From Scytonema tolypothrichoides VB-61278 (GTDB taxonomy: Bacteria > Cyanobacteriota > Cyanobacteriia > Cyanobacteriales > Nostocaceae), in the NCBI RefSeq assembly GCF_000828085.3, contig NZ_JXCA02000001.1, positions 905,188-969,187 on the forward strand: 64,000 bases of DNA, read 5' to 3'. Below, piece after piece: positions 17,638-25,483 of the stretch. Within the stretch, counting starts at the first letter, position 1; every line of letters begins with the position of its first letter. The notes under the pieces are model-generated. The model did not search any database and was not told the origin of the DNA. It saw only the letters and a list, made by a program, of their open reading frames with translations. The position numbers were made by a program, and so were the translations under genes.

Positions 17638-18009
17638 TTATGAGTCAGGTAAAATATTTTGAACGTCAAACACTTTTCTTGGTGCAGGAGTTTTTATTGT
17701 GACTTGAAGAGATTGATTTTCAATTACAGCCTCCCAGCCATAGATTCCCTCAATGTTACGATAGTAACGAAGAATTTCTCTAGCTTTTGGTAATAAAAAC
17801 TCAGAGATTGTGTTAAAGACACGCTGCGGTTCTCCTGAACTCTCGCCATACCATTGCAGGTTGAAACGACGACCATTAAACGTAGCTGTCCCTAAATATG
17901 TTCCATCAGGCAAGGGTTCTACAAGAGTGAAGGTAAGCAGTAATGGTGTATCACTTCGATTATTTCCGTAGTTTGGATCTTGTTGACGACGACGTTTCGC
18001 TTCTCCCAT
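17638..18009 (-). CDS. Hypothetical protein with MGEAKRRR start, 123 aa
   Basis: A small soluble protein with a basic N-terminus (MGEAKRRRQQDPNYG), an N-terminal signature seen in several unrelated-looking bacterial proteins, followed by a compact mixed alpha/beta part (FTLVEPLPDGTYLGTATFNG). No catalytic motif or membrane segment. It lies 8 bases after the stop of the EF-Ts gene on the same strand, so the two are probably co-transcribed. Function unknown. Confidence 0.7.
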   Translation of the reverse strand: MGEAKRRRQQDPNYGNNRSDTPLLLTFTLVEPLPDGTYLGTATFNGRRFNLQWYGESSGEPQRVFNTISEFLLPKAREILRYYRNIEGIYGWEAVIENQSLQVTIKTPAPRKVFDVQNILPDS

Positions 18010-18017
18010 GACTACTA

Positions 18018-19019
18018 CTATGATAGGTTTGCTGCTGGAGGTAATTCAGCTATATCATCGCTGGATGGTTTGGGACTTGGTCTGAGTGGAATAGGACTTG
18101 GGGAAGAACCACCACTGTCATCATTGTTATCAATACCTTCGCCCAAGATAAAACGCTTGAAGCGACGAACTTGAATGAAACCACCGAGTTGAACTGTGTT
18201 CCACTGTAGCAGATCTTTTACCGTGATACTCTGATCGCGAATATAAGGTTGATCTAGCAAACTCATTTCTTGTAGACGTTTTTCAATTCGTCCTTGAACA
18301 ATCTTTTCTTTGATGTTCTGTGGCTTGTTTGCCAAGTCATCCCGCCCCATTTCAATATCCTTTTCTTTTTGAGCAACTGTAGCCGGAATTTCGTCTACGT
18401 TCACGTACTCAACGTTTGGGCAAGCTGCAACTTGCATGGCTACATTCCGTGCCAGAGTTTGAAACTCGCTACGATCAGCGACTGAATCATTCTCAGTGTT
18501 CAGTTCGACTAACACACCAACTCGACCACCAGTATGGATGTAGCTGTCTACTATTCCTTTTATATCTTTGGAGAGTGCAAATTTGGCAAAGCGACGCAGT
18601 TGGATATTTTCTCCAAGTTGAGCACTAGTTTGCTTGATCAAATCTTCTACCTTAACACTTTCATCTTCAATGTAAGGTTGAGCAAGCATTGCCTCAACAT
18701 TTTCAGCAGTCGTTGCTTGCTTCGCCAGATTTTGAACCAGGGCTTTGAAAGTTTCGTTACGGGCAACAAAATCAGTTTGACAGTTGACTTCTATGAGTAT
18801 ACCAACCTCAGCTCCGGGTTGAATGTATGTATCCACCAGACCCTCTGTCGCAATACGTCCTGCGCCCTTATCGGCTTTGGCGATGCCCTTTTGTCGCAGC
18901 CACTCGATGGCTTTTTCCATGTCACCGTCAGTTTCTTTTAGTGCCTTCTTGCAGTCCATCATACCGGCACCAGTTTTCTGACGTAGCTCTTGGACAAGTT
19001 TTGCAGATATTTCCGCCAT
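18018..19019 (-). CDS. tsf: Elongation factor Ts, divergent form
   Basis: The nucleotide exchange factor for EF-Tu. The start [20 protein letters not shown] and [15 protein letters not shown] form the UBA-like domain, TDFVARNE the EF-Tu contact, and [14 protein letters not shown] the core. Two things are unusual. The rpsB gene, normally directly upstream of tsf, is absent; a TetR gene is there instead. After ILGEGID the usual cyanobacterial ending is replaced by a Ser/Pro-rich low-complexity tail (about residues 301-333). The segment [18 protein letters not shown] also looks diverged. It may be a second EF-Ts copy. Confidence 0.85.
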   Translation of the reverse strand: MAEISAKLVQELRQKTGAGMMDCKKALKETDGDMEKAIEWLRQKGIAKADKGAGRIATEGLVDTYIQPGAEVGILIEVNCQTDFVARNETFKALVQNLAKQATTAENVEAMLAQPYIEDESVKVEDLIKQTSAQLGENIQLRRFAKFALSKDIKGIVDSYIHTGGRVGVLVELNTENDSVADRSEFQTLARNVAMQVAACPNVEYVNVDEIPATVAQKEKDIEMGRDDLANKPQNIKEKIVQGRIEKRLQEMSLLDQPYIRDQSITVKDLLQWNTVQLGGFIQVRRFKRFILGEGIDNNDDSGGSSPSPIPLRPSPKPSSDDIAELPPAANLS

Positions 19020-19137
19020 GTTGCCTCAATTCCTACCTCATCGCTCACAAATAGAGTTTTGTGAAAAAGCACTCTTTACTCAGTTTAATCCCAGCACCAA
19101 TTTTTCAATGTATTTTGGTTTGTGCAAAATGCAAGTT

Positions 19138-19686
19138 CTATTCGTTGTGCAAAAGCTGATCTGGAAGTTGCTCCAAAACTCTTTCAAATGGCGCAGTATT
19201 ATTGAGTCCCCGCGTTAAAACGAGCGCACCTTGAACTTGTATGACTGCATCCTCTGCTCGTTGACGTGCCTGTGTTTTAGACAAACCTACTTCTTCTAAC
19301 ACCTGCGCTAAACCATCAATCCAAGCATTAAGCATTTGATTGACTTGCTCGTGAAACAAATCGTTGGAATCGCCAAGGCTAAATAGCGCTAACAGACACG
19401 CATCTCGCCCGCAGTTGTAAAACTGCTTAAGACTTTCATTCATAGCTTGAATGCGCTTTCTTGGTTCACCTGAACGGTGTAACGGTTCGAGGATTGCGAC
19501 TCCAAACCATTGACTCACATATTCCAGCACCGCCTCTGCCATCTCCTGTTTTCCATTGGGGAAGTGATGGTATAGACTTGCCTTACCTAACCCAGTTGCT
19601 TGAGAGATTCGAGACAGGGTTGCTCCTTCGTAACCATACTGACGAAACACGTTGACTAATCGCCGAGACGCTTCAATTTTGTCCAT
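19138..19686 (-). CDS. TetR/AcrR-family transcriptional regulator
   Basis: A one-component repressor. The N-terminal helix-turn-helix is seen in YGYEGATLSRISQATGLGKA and SLYHHFPNGKQEM (residues about 18-48); the rest is a ligand-binding helical domain with a C-terminal part related to the TetR_C regions of the LmrA/YxaF type. Length 182. It is divergent from the alpha/beta hydrolase at 19887, and three GTACCGAA-like sites lie between them, so it probably represses that gene and itself. Ligand unknown, perhaps the hydrolase substrate. Confidence 0.9.
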   Translation of the reverse strand: MDKIEASRRLVNVFRQYGYEGATLSRISQATGLGKASLYHHFPNGKQEMAEAVLEYVSQWFGVAILEPLHRSGEPRKRIQAMNESLKQFYNCGRDACLLALFSLGDSNDLFHEQVNQMLNAWIDGLAQVLEEVGLSKTQARQRAEDAVIQVQGALVLTRGLNNTAPFERVLEQLPDQLLHNE

Positions 19687-19714
19687 TGAATTTTTTGTTT
19701 AACCTGTTGACATT

Positions 19715-19732
19715 GTACCGAAAAATCGGTAC
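19715..19732. promoter_or_regulatory. Operator-like inverted repeat 1
   Basis: GTACCGA-AAAA-TCGGTAC, two perfect 7-base arms. It lies 28 bases upstream of the TetR start codon. Half-sites recur twice further on. Confidence 0.7.
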
Positions 19733-19740
19733 AGTTAAAT

Positions 19741-19760
19741 TGTACTGAATGTTCGGTGTA
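19741..19760. promoter_or_regulatory. Operator-like inverted repeat 2
   Basis: TGTACTGAA-TG-TTCGGTGTA, an imperfect version (7 of 9 arm positions pair) of the GTACCGAA site, 8 bases from the first. Confidence 0.6.
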
Positions 19761-19836
19761 AAAATATAAAGATATCAAGCGCATTGCGGAAAAGATTTAT
19801 TTCCAAACAATGCTTGTTGTTGTGTGTCCTTTGATT

Positions 19837-19853
19837 GTACCGAACGTTCTATT
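19837..19853. promoter_or_regulatory. Operator-like site 3
   Basis: GTACCGAA-CG-TTC followed by a degenerate end. It lies about 35 bases before the hydrolase ATG, near where its promoter should be. Confidence 0.55.
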
Positions 19854-19886
19854 GAAGTAATTTGAAGTCAGGAGAATTTGAGAGCT

Positions 19887-20774
19887 ATGTCCACATACCG
19901 CACAATTGAGATTGATAGTCTCCATATTTCCTATCGTGAAGCAGGTTCGCCCTTATCTCCAACCATCCTTTTGCTTCACGGCTTTCCAACTTCATCGCAT
20001 ATGTTTCGTAGTTTGATGGGTGCACTAGCCGATAAATTCCATCTTGTTGCGCCTGATTATCCCGGTTTTGGTAACAGTTCGATGCCAACAGTAGATGAGT
20101 TTGAATACACCTTTGACCATTTGGCTGAGGTGATGGAGAAATTTATTGAAGCGCTTGGATTGAAAAAGTATAGCCTTTATTTAATGGATTACGGTGCCCC
20201 AATTGGATATAGAATTGCAGCTAAGCATCCAGAGCGAGTTGAAGCGCTGATTGTACAAAATGGAAATGCTTATGAAGAAGGACTTCGCGAGTTCTGGGAA
20301 CCTCTTAAAGCTTACTGGAAAGAGCGTACACCCGAAAAGGCTGACAACTTGAGGCAATTGCTAACACTGGATGCAACCAAGTGGCAATATACTCACGGAG
20401 TCCGTAATCCGGAATCGATTAGTCCTGATAACTGGAATATCGACCAGCCGTTACTTGACCGACCTGGTAATAGTGACATTCAGTTGGCGCTGTTCTATAG
20501 CTACGGTTCTAATCCACCGTTGTATCCCCAATGGCAGGAGTACTTCCGCAAGTATCAACCTCCAACATTAGTGGTTTGGGGCAAGAATGACCAGATTTTT
20601 CCTGCCGATGGTGCTTATCCTTACCTACGGGATTTGAAAAATATTGAATTCCATTTGCTTAACACAGGACATTTTGCTCTAGAGGAAGACGGTGAAACCA
20701 TTGCAATGCTTATCACTAATTTTCTGACAAAACAATTGCAACCCTTAGAGCGCCGGTTCAGTCAAAATAGTTGA
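19887..20774 (+). CDS. Alpha/beta hydrolase with Asp nucleophile
   Basis: A hydrolase of the haloalkane/fluoroacetate dehalogenase and epoxide hydrolase type. [10 protein letters not shown] gives the oxyanion hole, and the nucleophile position holds Asp101 in [13 protein letters not shown] in place of Ser. The acid is probably in [10 protein letters not shown] and the His in [14 protein letters not shown] 19887 ([10 protein letters not shown]) follows CAGGAG; an in-frame TTG at 19878 is less likely. Length 295. The Asp nucleophile excludes a plain esterase; which halide or epoxide is used is unknown. Divergent TetR control is likely. Confidence 0.85.
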   Translation: MSTYRTIEIDSLHISYREAGSPLSPTILLLHGFPTSSHMFRSLMGALADKFHLVAPDYPGFGNSSMPTVDEFEYTFDHLAEVMEKFIEALGLKKYSLYLMDYGAPIGYRIAAKHPERVEALIVQNGNAYEEGLREFWEPLKAYWKERTPEKADNLRQLLTLDATKWQYTHGVRNPESISPDNWNIDQPLLDRPGNSDIQLALFYSYGSNPPLYPQWQEYFRKYQPPTLVVWGKNDQIFPADGAYPYLRDLKNIEFHLLNTGHFALEEDGETIAMLITNFLTKQLQPLERRFSQNS

Positions 20775-20805
20775 CAAATCAGCCCAAATGTGGAATAAAC
20801 TCCTT

Positions 20806-20835
20806 TAACAGTGAACAGTGAACAGTGAACAGTTA
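20806..20835. repeat. Heptamer repeat (GAACAGT)n
   Basis: About four units of GTGAACA/GAACAGT, the same unit as after pilT. It lies between related sequences that reappear at 25.41-25.47 kb. Confidence 0.85.
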
Positions 20836-20875
20836 ATCCCCATCAATGAATTGAGGGGATTTGTATAAGGACGCC

Positions 20876-20907
20876 TTTATGTCTCGCGCGGAGCGTCTCG
20901 ACATAAA
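20876..20907. repeat. Palindrome TTTATGTC...GACATAAA
   Basis: Eight-base perfect arms around a GC-rich 16-base centre. It lies in the 350-base gap before the AraC gene, where no gene is seen. Confidence 0.6.
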
Positions 20908-21127
20908 ATCTTCATTAATCTCCACGATTAAAATTGGGGGCTTGCACCGAACAAGATTTTTATCTGATAACTGGTACTGCGGGTACTTGGTAACTGATTC
21001 GGTCAGTAAATTCCAGTTATTTAGAACCGATTTGGCTTTTCCTAAAGACAGCTTGTGTGTGCGTTTTAACTATCAGATCGCCATTTTGCTAATCTAGGAG
21101 TGGTGCTGGGTCAAATGGATAAGTCAA

Positions 21128-22033
21128 ATGCTGAAAACAAAATCTGTGACAAGCAACCTTGTCAGTCCGATTGAACTCAATCAACGGTTGAATAAATCTC
21201 TGGTGTTATCCAGTCGGCAAATTGGCTGGAAAGGGATCTTGGTTGAACTGTATCAGAATTCTCCGACTCCAAGTGAAACTGAACTTCCTGCCCTGTCAGA
21301 TCATTGCCTCAACTTACCCCTGGGACACCCCGTCCATTTGACCCAAAAGCGTGACGATCGCCTGCATGAATCAATCGTTCAAAAGGGTGACAGCATCTTT
21401 GTTCCTGCTGGACAACCCAGCTACTGGCGCTGCGGGGGAAGTGATACCTACCAGCCAGCGCTGCACATCCACTTGAAACCGGAGTTAATCACGCAAGTCG
21501 CTGAAACATCTGAGTTTGATAGGGAGCAGATCAACCTCGTGAACTGTTTCTGTAAGCAGGATTTACACCTTCAGCATATCGCTATGCTGCTCTTGGCTGA
21601 GTTGAAGTCAGGTGGGATGATGGGTCAATTATATGTCGAATCATTGACCCAGGTGTTAGTCATTCATCTTCTGCGACACTATTCCACCTTCACGCAGACA
21701 ATTACGTCTCAGAACAGAAGCTTAACTCACGCTCAATTGCAGCGAGCGATCGACTATATTCACACCCACCTTGACCGAGATTTGTCACTGGTTGAAATTG
21801 CAGGAGTCATTAATATCAGCCCCACTTACTTTGCCAGTTTGTTCAAAAGCGCCACAGGTATTTCTCCTCATCAGTATGTGATTAAACAGCGGGTGGAGCA
21901 GGCGAAGCTGATGCTGTTGACAACGAATTTGGCGATCGCCGACATTGCATTACAAGTTGGGTTTTCCAGTCAAAGCCATCTGACTCAACACTTTAAACGC
22001 CTCACTAGAATGACACCGAAACAGGTTCGCTAA
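21128..22033 (+). CDS. AraC-family transcriptional regulator
   Basis: A regulator of 301 residues with a variable N-terminal sensor part and a C-terminal AraC domain (about residues 200-301). The first helix-turn-helix is SLVEIAGVINISPTYFASLF; the second is AIADIALQVGFSSQSHLTQH, ending FKRLTRMTPKQVR, the family signature. The preceding GHPVHLTQKRDDRLHE and GDSIFVPAGQP suggest a cupin-like sensor. It probably controls the MBL-RidA-NmrA genes that follow, though no operator was found. Ligand unknown. Confidence 0.93.
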   Translation: MLKTKSVTSNLVSPIELNQRLNKSLVLSSRQIGWKGILVELYQNSPTPSETELPALSDHCLNLPLGHPVHLTQKRDDRLHESIVQKGDSIFVPAGQPSYWRCGGSDTYQPALHIHLKPELITQVAETSEFDREQINLVNCFCKQDLHLQHIAMLLLAELKSGGMMGQLYVESLTQVLVIHLLRHYSTFTQTITSQNRSLTHAQLQRAIDYIHTHLDRDLSLVEIAGVINISPTYFASLFKSATGISPHQYVIKQRVEQAKLMLLTTNLAIADIALQVGFSSQSHLTQHFKRLTRMTPKQVR

Positions 22034-22110
22034 AACCATAAGAATCTGATAAAGCGTTGTAAGAATCTGAAAGAAGTCGAGCATTGGAACTCACTACACT
22101 TCAGATAGAT

Positions 22111-22246
22111 AGGGCATTGTTAGACACTTCAGGAATCAACCACTGTAGCTTCCTTGCTCTTTCCTTCAACTCTTCATTAGAAGATTTTGGGATACATCCG
22201 CCATGTTTTTTAGACCAATTTTGGCTATTATAACTGCAGTGCTGAT
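22111..22246 (+). repeat. Leader repeat copy A
   Basis: Starts around TTAGACACTTCAGGAATC, runs through CACTGTAGCTTCCTTGC and CCTTCAACTCTTCAT, and extends into the first codons of the MBL gene (CATCCGCCATGTTTTTT). Two related copies lie at 23188 and 23859. Confidence 0.9.
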
Positions 22247-23168
22247 TATTACAACCTCGTATTTTTTTTCGGGGATTGCCATAGGCAAAACTGCGAAAAC
22301 TCAAGTACCAGGTGTCTACTCTTTCATGTTAGGCGATTTCACGATTACGGCGCTCAGCGATGGTACAGTACCGCAGGATCTCCTTAAGCTCCTAACCAAT
22401 ACGAACCCGGCAGAAATCGATCGCCTTCTCCATAGCAGCTTTCTTACGAACCCTGTTGAAGCCTCGATCAATGCGTTTCTTATCGATACCGGAGATAAAC
22501 AGGTGTTGGTGGATACGGGATCGGGGGAATTGTTTGGATCGGAGCTAGGTGGCAAGCTACAAGTGTCGTTAAAGGCGGCGGGCTATGCACCCGACGAGAT
22601 CGATACGGTTCTCCTTACCCATATCCATGCCGATCACAGCGGTGGTCTGGTCAAAGGCGATCAACTAATGTTTCCCACCGCTACAGTTTACGTTGGCAAA
22701 CCTGATGTCGATTTTTGGCTCGATCCCGCGAATGCAGAGCGATCGCAGCTCGACCGCAAATATTTTGATGAAGCAGTCAAAACGGTCAAACCTTATCTTG
22801 ATGCAGGCAAGCTTAAGCCGTTTTCCGGCAAGACGGTTATTTTGCCGGGGATTACCGCACGCCCCACACCGGGACACACGCCGGGACACAGCTTCTTCCT
22901 TGTTGAAAGCGGTGGCGAGAGCATTGAGTTCTGCGGCGATATTGTTCACGTCGCCTCGGTTCAATTTCCGAAGCCCGAGATCACGATTGTCTATGACGTC
23001 GATCCCAATGCCGCAGCGGTGCAACGTGCGAAACAGTTCGCCGACGCAGAGAAATCACGCCGCTTAGTTGCAGGCGCACATTTACCCTTCCCAGGAGTTG
23101 GGCATATTCGCGCGGAAGGTAAAGGCTATGCCTGGGTGCCTGTGGACTATCGCTGGCGTGAACAATAA
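22203..23168 (+). CDS. Exported MBL-fold metallo-hydrolase
   Basis: A zinc hydrolase of the metallo-beta-lactamase fold. An N-terminal hydrophobic segment (about residues 5-25) suggests export. The zinc motif is THIHADHSGG with His140, His142, Asp144 and His145; further ligands are probably His in TPGHTPGHS and Asp in FCGDIVHV. Length 321. The base composition is visibly more GC-rich than neighbouring genes, suggesting transfer. Quorum-quenching lactonases share this fold, but the substrate cannot be assigned. It stands after AraC and before a decayed copy of itself around ridA. Confidence 0.9.
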   Translation: MFFRPILAIITAVLIITTSYFFSGIAIGKTAKTQVPGVYSFMLGDFTITALSDGTVPQDLLKLLTNTNPAEIDRLLHSSFLTNPVEASINAFLIDTGDKQVLVDTGSGELFGSELGGKLQVSLKAAGYAPDEIDTVLLTHIHADHSGGLVKGDQLMFPTATVYVGKPDVDFWLDPANAERSQLDRKYFDEAVKTVKPYLDAGKLKPFSGKTVILPGITARPTPGHTPGHSFFLVESGGESIEFCGDIVHVASVQFPKPEITIVYDVDPNAAAVQRAKQFADAEKSRRLVAGAHLPFPGVGHIRAEGKGYAWVPVDYRWREQ

Positions 23169-23187
23169 GGTTGTGTCGCCAAAAGAT

Positions 23188-23322
23188 AGGACATTTTTAG
23201 ACACCTGAGGAATAAACCACTGTAGCTTCCTTGCCCATTCCTTCAACTCTTCATAACAAGGTTATGGAATACATCCGCCATGTTTTTTAAACTAATTTTA
23301 GCTGTTATAACCGCAGTAAGGA
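23188..23322 (+). repeat. Leader repeat copy B with broken MBL start
   Basis: Repeats the leader seen before the MBL gene, then the first ~14 MBL codons (ATGTTTTTTAAACTAATT), then stops matching; a TAG follows in frame. The ridA start is 10 bases on. Confidence 0.9.
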
Positions 23323-23332
23323 CTTAGACACA

Positions 23333-23731
23333 ATGAGAAAGCAACTTATTAATCCGCCACAACTCTATGATGGAAGACCACACGGAATGTCCCATGCTGT
23401 TATCGATACCGCATCGGCTACCGTTTACATTTCTGGTCAAGTTGACTGGGACGTGAACCATCAAGTCTCATGCCATACCGTCGAGGGGCAACTCTCGAAC
23501 GTGCTAACGAACCTAAAGGTCGTCCTAGATGCATCGGGAAGCTCCGTAGAGAATCTGCTTAGCCTTCGCATCTATGTTCGTGGTGAACTTGGAGAATTTA
23601 TGGGGACTATCGGACCAATTGTCGCGCAATTTCTGGCAGAATCGCGCCCCGCTGTTACTGGCATCGGTGTTTCCTCACTTGCCTCTCCAGAAACATTGGT
23701 TGAAATTGAGGCAACAGCAGCACTTAAGTGA
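23333..23731 (+). CDS. RidA-family enamine/imine deaminase
   Basis: A small trimeric-fold protein of the RidA/YjgF/UK114 family, 132 residues. RidA proteins hydrolyse reactive enamines and imines such as 2-aminoacrylate. The N-terminus (LINPPQLYDGRP) and the ESRPAVTGIGVSSLASPETLVEIE end match the family; Arg in SLRIYVRG is probably the carboxylate-binding Arg. It sits inside a deleted second copy of the MBL unit: the MBL start lies just upstream and MBL end pieces lie just downstream. It may be a transferred subfamily member rather than the housekeeping RidA. Confidence 0.88.
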   Translation: MRKQLINPPQLYDGRPHGMSHAVIDTASATVYISGQVDWDVNHQVSCHTVEGQLSNVLTNLKVVLDASGSSVENLLSLRIYVRGELGEFMGTIGPIVAQFLAESRPAVTGIGVSSLASPETLVEIEATAALK

Positions 23732-23760
23732 CCAACTGATTTCCGAAATTCGTGTTTATT

Positions 23761-23838
23761 TAGGTGGCAAGCTACAAGTGTCGTTAAAGGCACCGGCTAT
23801 GCCTGGATACCTGTGGACTATCGCTGGCGCGAACAATG
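23761..23838 (+). pseudogene. Deleted remnant of the MBL gene
   Basis: The first 31 bases match 22546-22576 inside the MBL gene; after a junction at AAAGGC they continue as the MBL end (GGCTATGCCTGG...TATCGCTGGCG, then a stop), matching about 23124-23168 and the flank GGTTGTGTCGCC. About 550 bases are missing between the two parts. The AAAGGC shared at both sides suggests a deletion at microhomology. Confidence 0.88.
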
Positions 23839-23858
23839 AGGTTGTGTCGCCAAAAGAT

Positions 23859-23943
23859 AGGACATTTTTAGACACCTCAGGAATCAACCACTGTAGCTTC
23901 CTTGCCCTTTTCTTCAACCCTTCATTAAGAGGTTTTTAGCGAT
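23859..23943 (+). repeat. Leader repeat copy C
   Basis: Third copy of the leader (GACACCTCAGGAATCAACC...CTTCATTAAGAGG). It ends just before ATG 23942 of the NTF2-like gene and appears to provide its ribosome binding site (AAGAGG). Confidence 0.88.
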
Positions 23944-24400
23944 GCAATTTTTAGATGAAACAAAAGAACAATCTACGGCTGCTCAGGTTTTTGCTGACAG
24001 TCTCGCACTGATTACAAAGGATATTCAAGCCTGGGTAGACCTGTTTGCCGAAAATGCAGTCGTTGAATTTCCGTATGCTTCTGCTCTCGGTTCACCAGAA
24101 CGATTAGAAGGCAAATCTGCCATCTACAACTACATGAAAAATGCGTTAGCACAGATGCAAAATTTGGTATTCACGAACATTCGTGCCTACCCAACGTCAA
24201 ACCCTAATATTCTATTTGCTGAGGTGCATGGGGAAGCCGTAATTGTCGCTACAGGTCGTCACTATCAGCAAGATTATGTGATGCGACTGGAAACCAAGGA
24301 TGGCAAGATCATCCACTACCGTGAATACTGGAACCCTGTCCTCGTTCTTGATGCGTCCGGTAGCACACAAAATTTGCGTCAATCTTTTAATGCAGAGTAA
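23942..24400 (+). CDS. SnoaL/NTF2-like protein
   Basis: A 152-residue protein of the SnoaL-like polyketide cyclase / ketosteroid isomerase fold. The pattern is an N-terminal helix pair with QAWVDLFAENAVVEFPYASA, a helix GKSAIYNYM, and a strand pair ending KIIHYREYWNPVLVL. Family members act on small hydrophobic ring substrates; the function here is unknown. It begins after leader copy C and stops 19 bases before the NmrA-like gene, so the two are probably one transcript. Confidence 0.82.
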   Translation: MQFLDETKEQSTAAQVFADSLALITKDIQAWVDLFAENAVVEFPYASALGSPERLEGKSAIYNYMKNALAQMQNLVFTNIRAYPTSNPNILFAEVHGEAVIVATGRHYQQDYVMRLETKDGKIIHYREYWNPVLVLDASGSTQNLRQSFNAE

Positions 24401-24419
24401 TGCAGAGGAGAGGATAGAT

Positions 24420-25316
24420 ATGAAAATTGTGATTGCAGCCGCATCCGGCAATATTGGACGACGCACCGCAGAGAAAATCATCCAGGCTGGAGCCGAAACT
24501 ATTCTTCTGGCACGACATCCAGAAAAGTTAGCTCATTTAGTGGCTCAAGGTGCCACGGTGAAGCCAATCAGCAGCGATGATACTCAAGGGTTGATCGAGG
24601 CAACGCAAAATGCAGATGCTTTGTTTTGGCTGACTCCACCGAAACTCGATGCACCAAGCTTACGTGACTGGAGCATCCAGACGGCAATGGCTGCAGCTAA
24701 AGCAGTGCGTGAAAACGGTGTCAAGCGAGTCGTCAACATTTCTGGCATTGGTGCGGGTTCAGCATCAAACTTGGGTACAGTCTCATTTGGTGGAAACGTC
24801 GAATCGATCTTCAACCAAACTACAGCAAATGTGCTGCATTTGCGTCCCGGCTATTTCATGGAGAATTTTCTAGATCAAGTTGAATTCATTCAGCGAGACC
24901 ATACTGTCTACTTTCCCTATGCCAGTGATCACGATATTCCCTGGATTACTACTGACGATATCGGCGATGAGGCAGCAAAATATCTACTCAATGATAGTTG
25001 GGCAGGTCATTGGACTCGGAATTTGATGGGACCGGAAAATTTAACGCTGTTTGAAACAACTGCTGTCCTTTCACAAGTGCTCAATCGCCCGATTAAATAT
25101 GTCCAGGTGACTATTGAATCGATCCAGCAGCGCCTTGCATTGACGGGCGCAACGCCTGATGTACAACGAGAGTTGGGCAATCTGTTTCGTGCCCTTGGCA
25201 ATCCTGACGGAGTTTATGCGACAGTACGAACACCTGAAGCAGTTACACCAACGACGTTTGAGCAGTTTGTAAAAAACAAACTATTTCCAAACAATCTTCT
25301 CAATGCCATTACGTGA
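24420..25316 (+). CDS. NmrA-like NAD(P)-binding protein
   Basis: An atypical short-chain dehydrogenase of the NmrA/SDR-a type, 298 residues. The Rossmann motif is VIAAASGNIGRR at the start; VNISGIGAGS and GYFMENFLDQ follow. GAGGAGAGG stands about 7 bases before ATG 24420, which fixes this start over a longer open frame (to 24300) that overlaps the previous gene. Related proteins reduce quinones or sense NAD(P) redox state. Last gene of the block that starts with AraC; a strong hairpin follows. Confidence 0.88.
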   Translation: MKIVIAAASGNIGRRTAEKIIQAGAETILLARHPEKLAHLVAQGATVKPISSDDTQGLIEATQNADALFWLTPPKLDAPSLRDWSIQTAMAAAKAVRENGVKRVVNISGIGAGSASNLGTVSFGGNVESIFNQTTANVLHLRPGYFMENFLDQVEFIQRDHTVYFPYASDHDIPWITTDDIGDEAAKYLLNDSWAGHWTRNLMGPENLTLFETTAVLSQVLNRPIKYVQVTIESIQQRLALTGATPDVQRELGNLFRALGNPDGVYATVRTPEAVTPTTFEQFVKNKLFPNNLLNAIT

Positions 25317-25324
25317 ACTACCCA

Positions 25325-25350
25325 ACACCGTACCCGCAAGGGTACGGTGT
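25325..25350. terminator. Strong hairpin after the NmrA-like gene
   Basis: ACACCGTACCC and GGGTACGGTGT pair perfectly around GCAA, 8 bases after the stop. There is no T run, so termination is likely but not certain. Confidence 0.6.
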
Positions 25351-25483
25351 GGGTGGTCAGTTCGATTGGCGCTTCATCTAACTCAAAATCTGCACCCACG
25401 TCGGTGTAGAGGTTGACAAATCAGTCAAAATGTGAATAAGTTCCTGTTTGCAAATTCCAGTTATTTAGAACTGCCTGTTGATA

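Noticed and set aside
18294..19218. Several plus-strand frames over the EF-Ts gene
   Set aside because: EF-Ts on the minus strand is clear; these are shadows.
23574..23939. Plus-strand frame overlapping ridA and the MBL remnant
   Set aside because: It changes frame relative to ridA and runs through the deleted MBL piece; no family match, no start signal.
25214..25399. Minus-strand frame after the NmrA-like gene (ELDEAPIELTT)
   Set aside because: It looked like a gene fragment, but it runs across the terminator hairpin and into the NmrA gene; too short to name.
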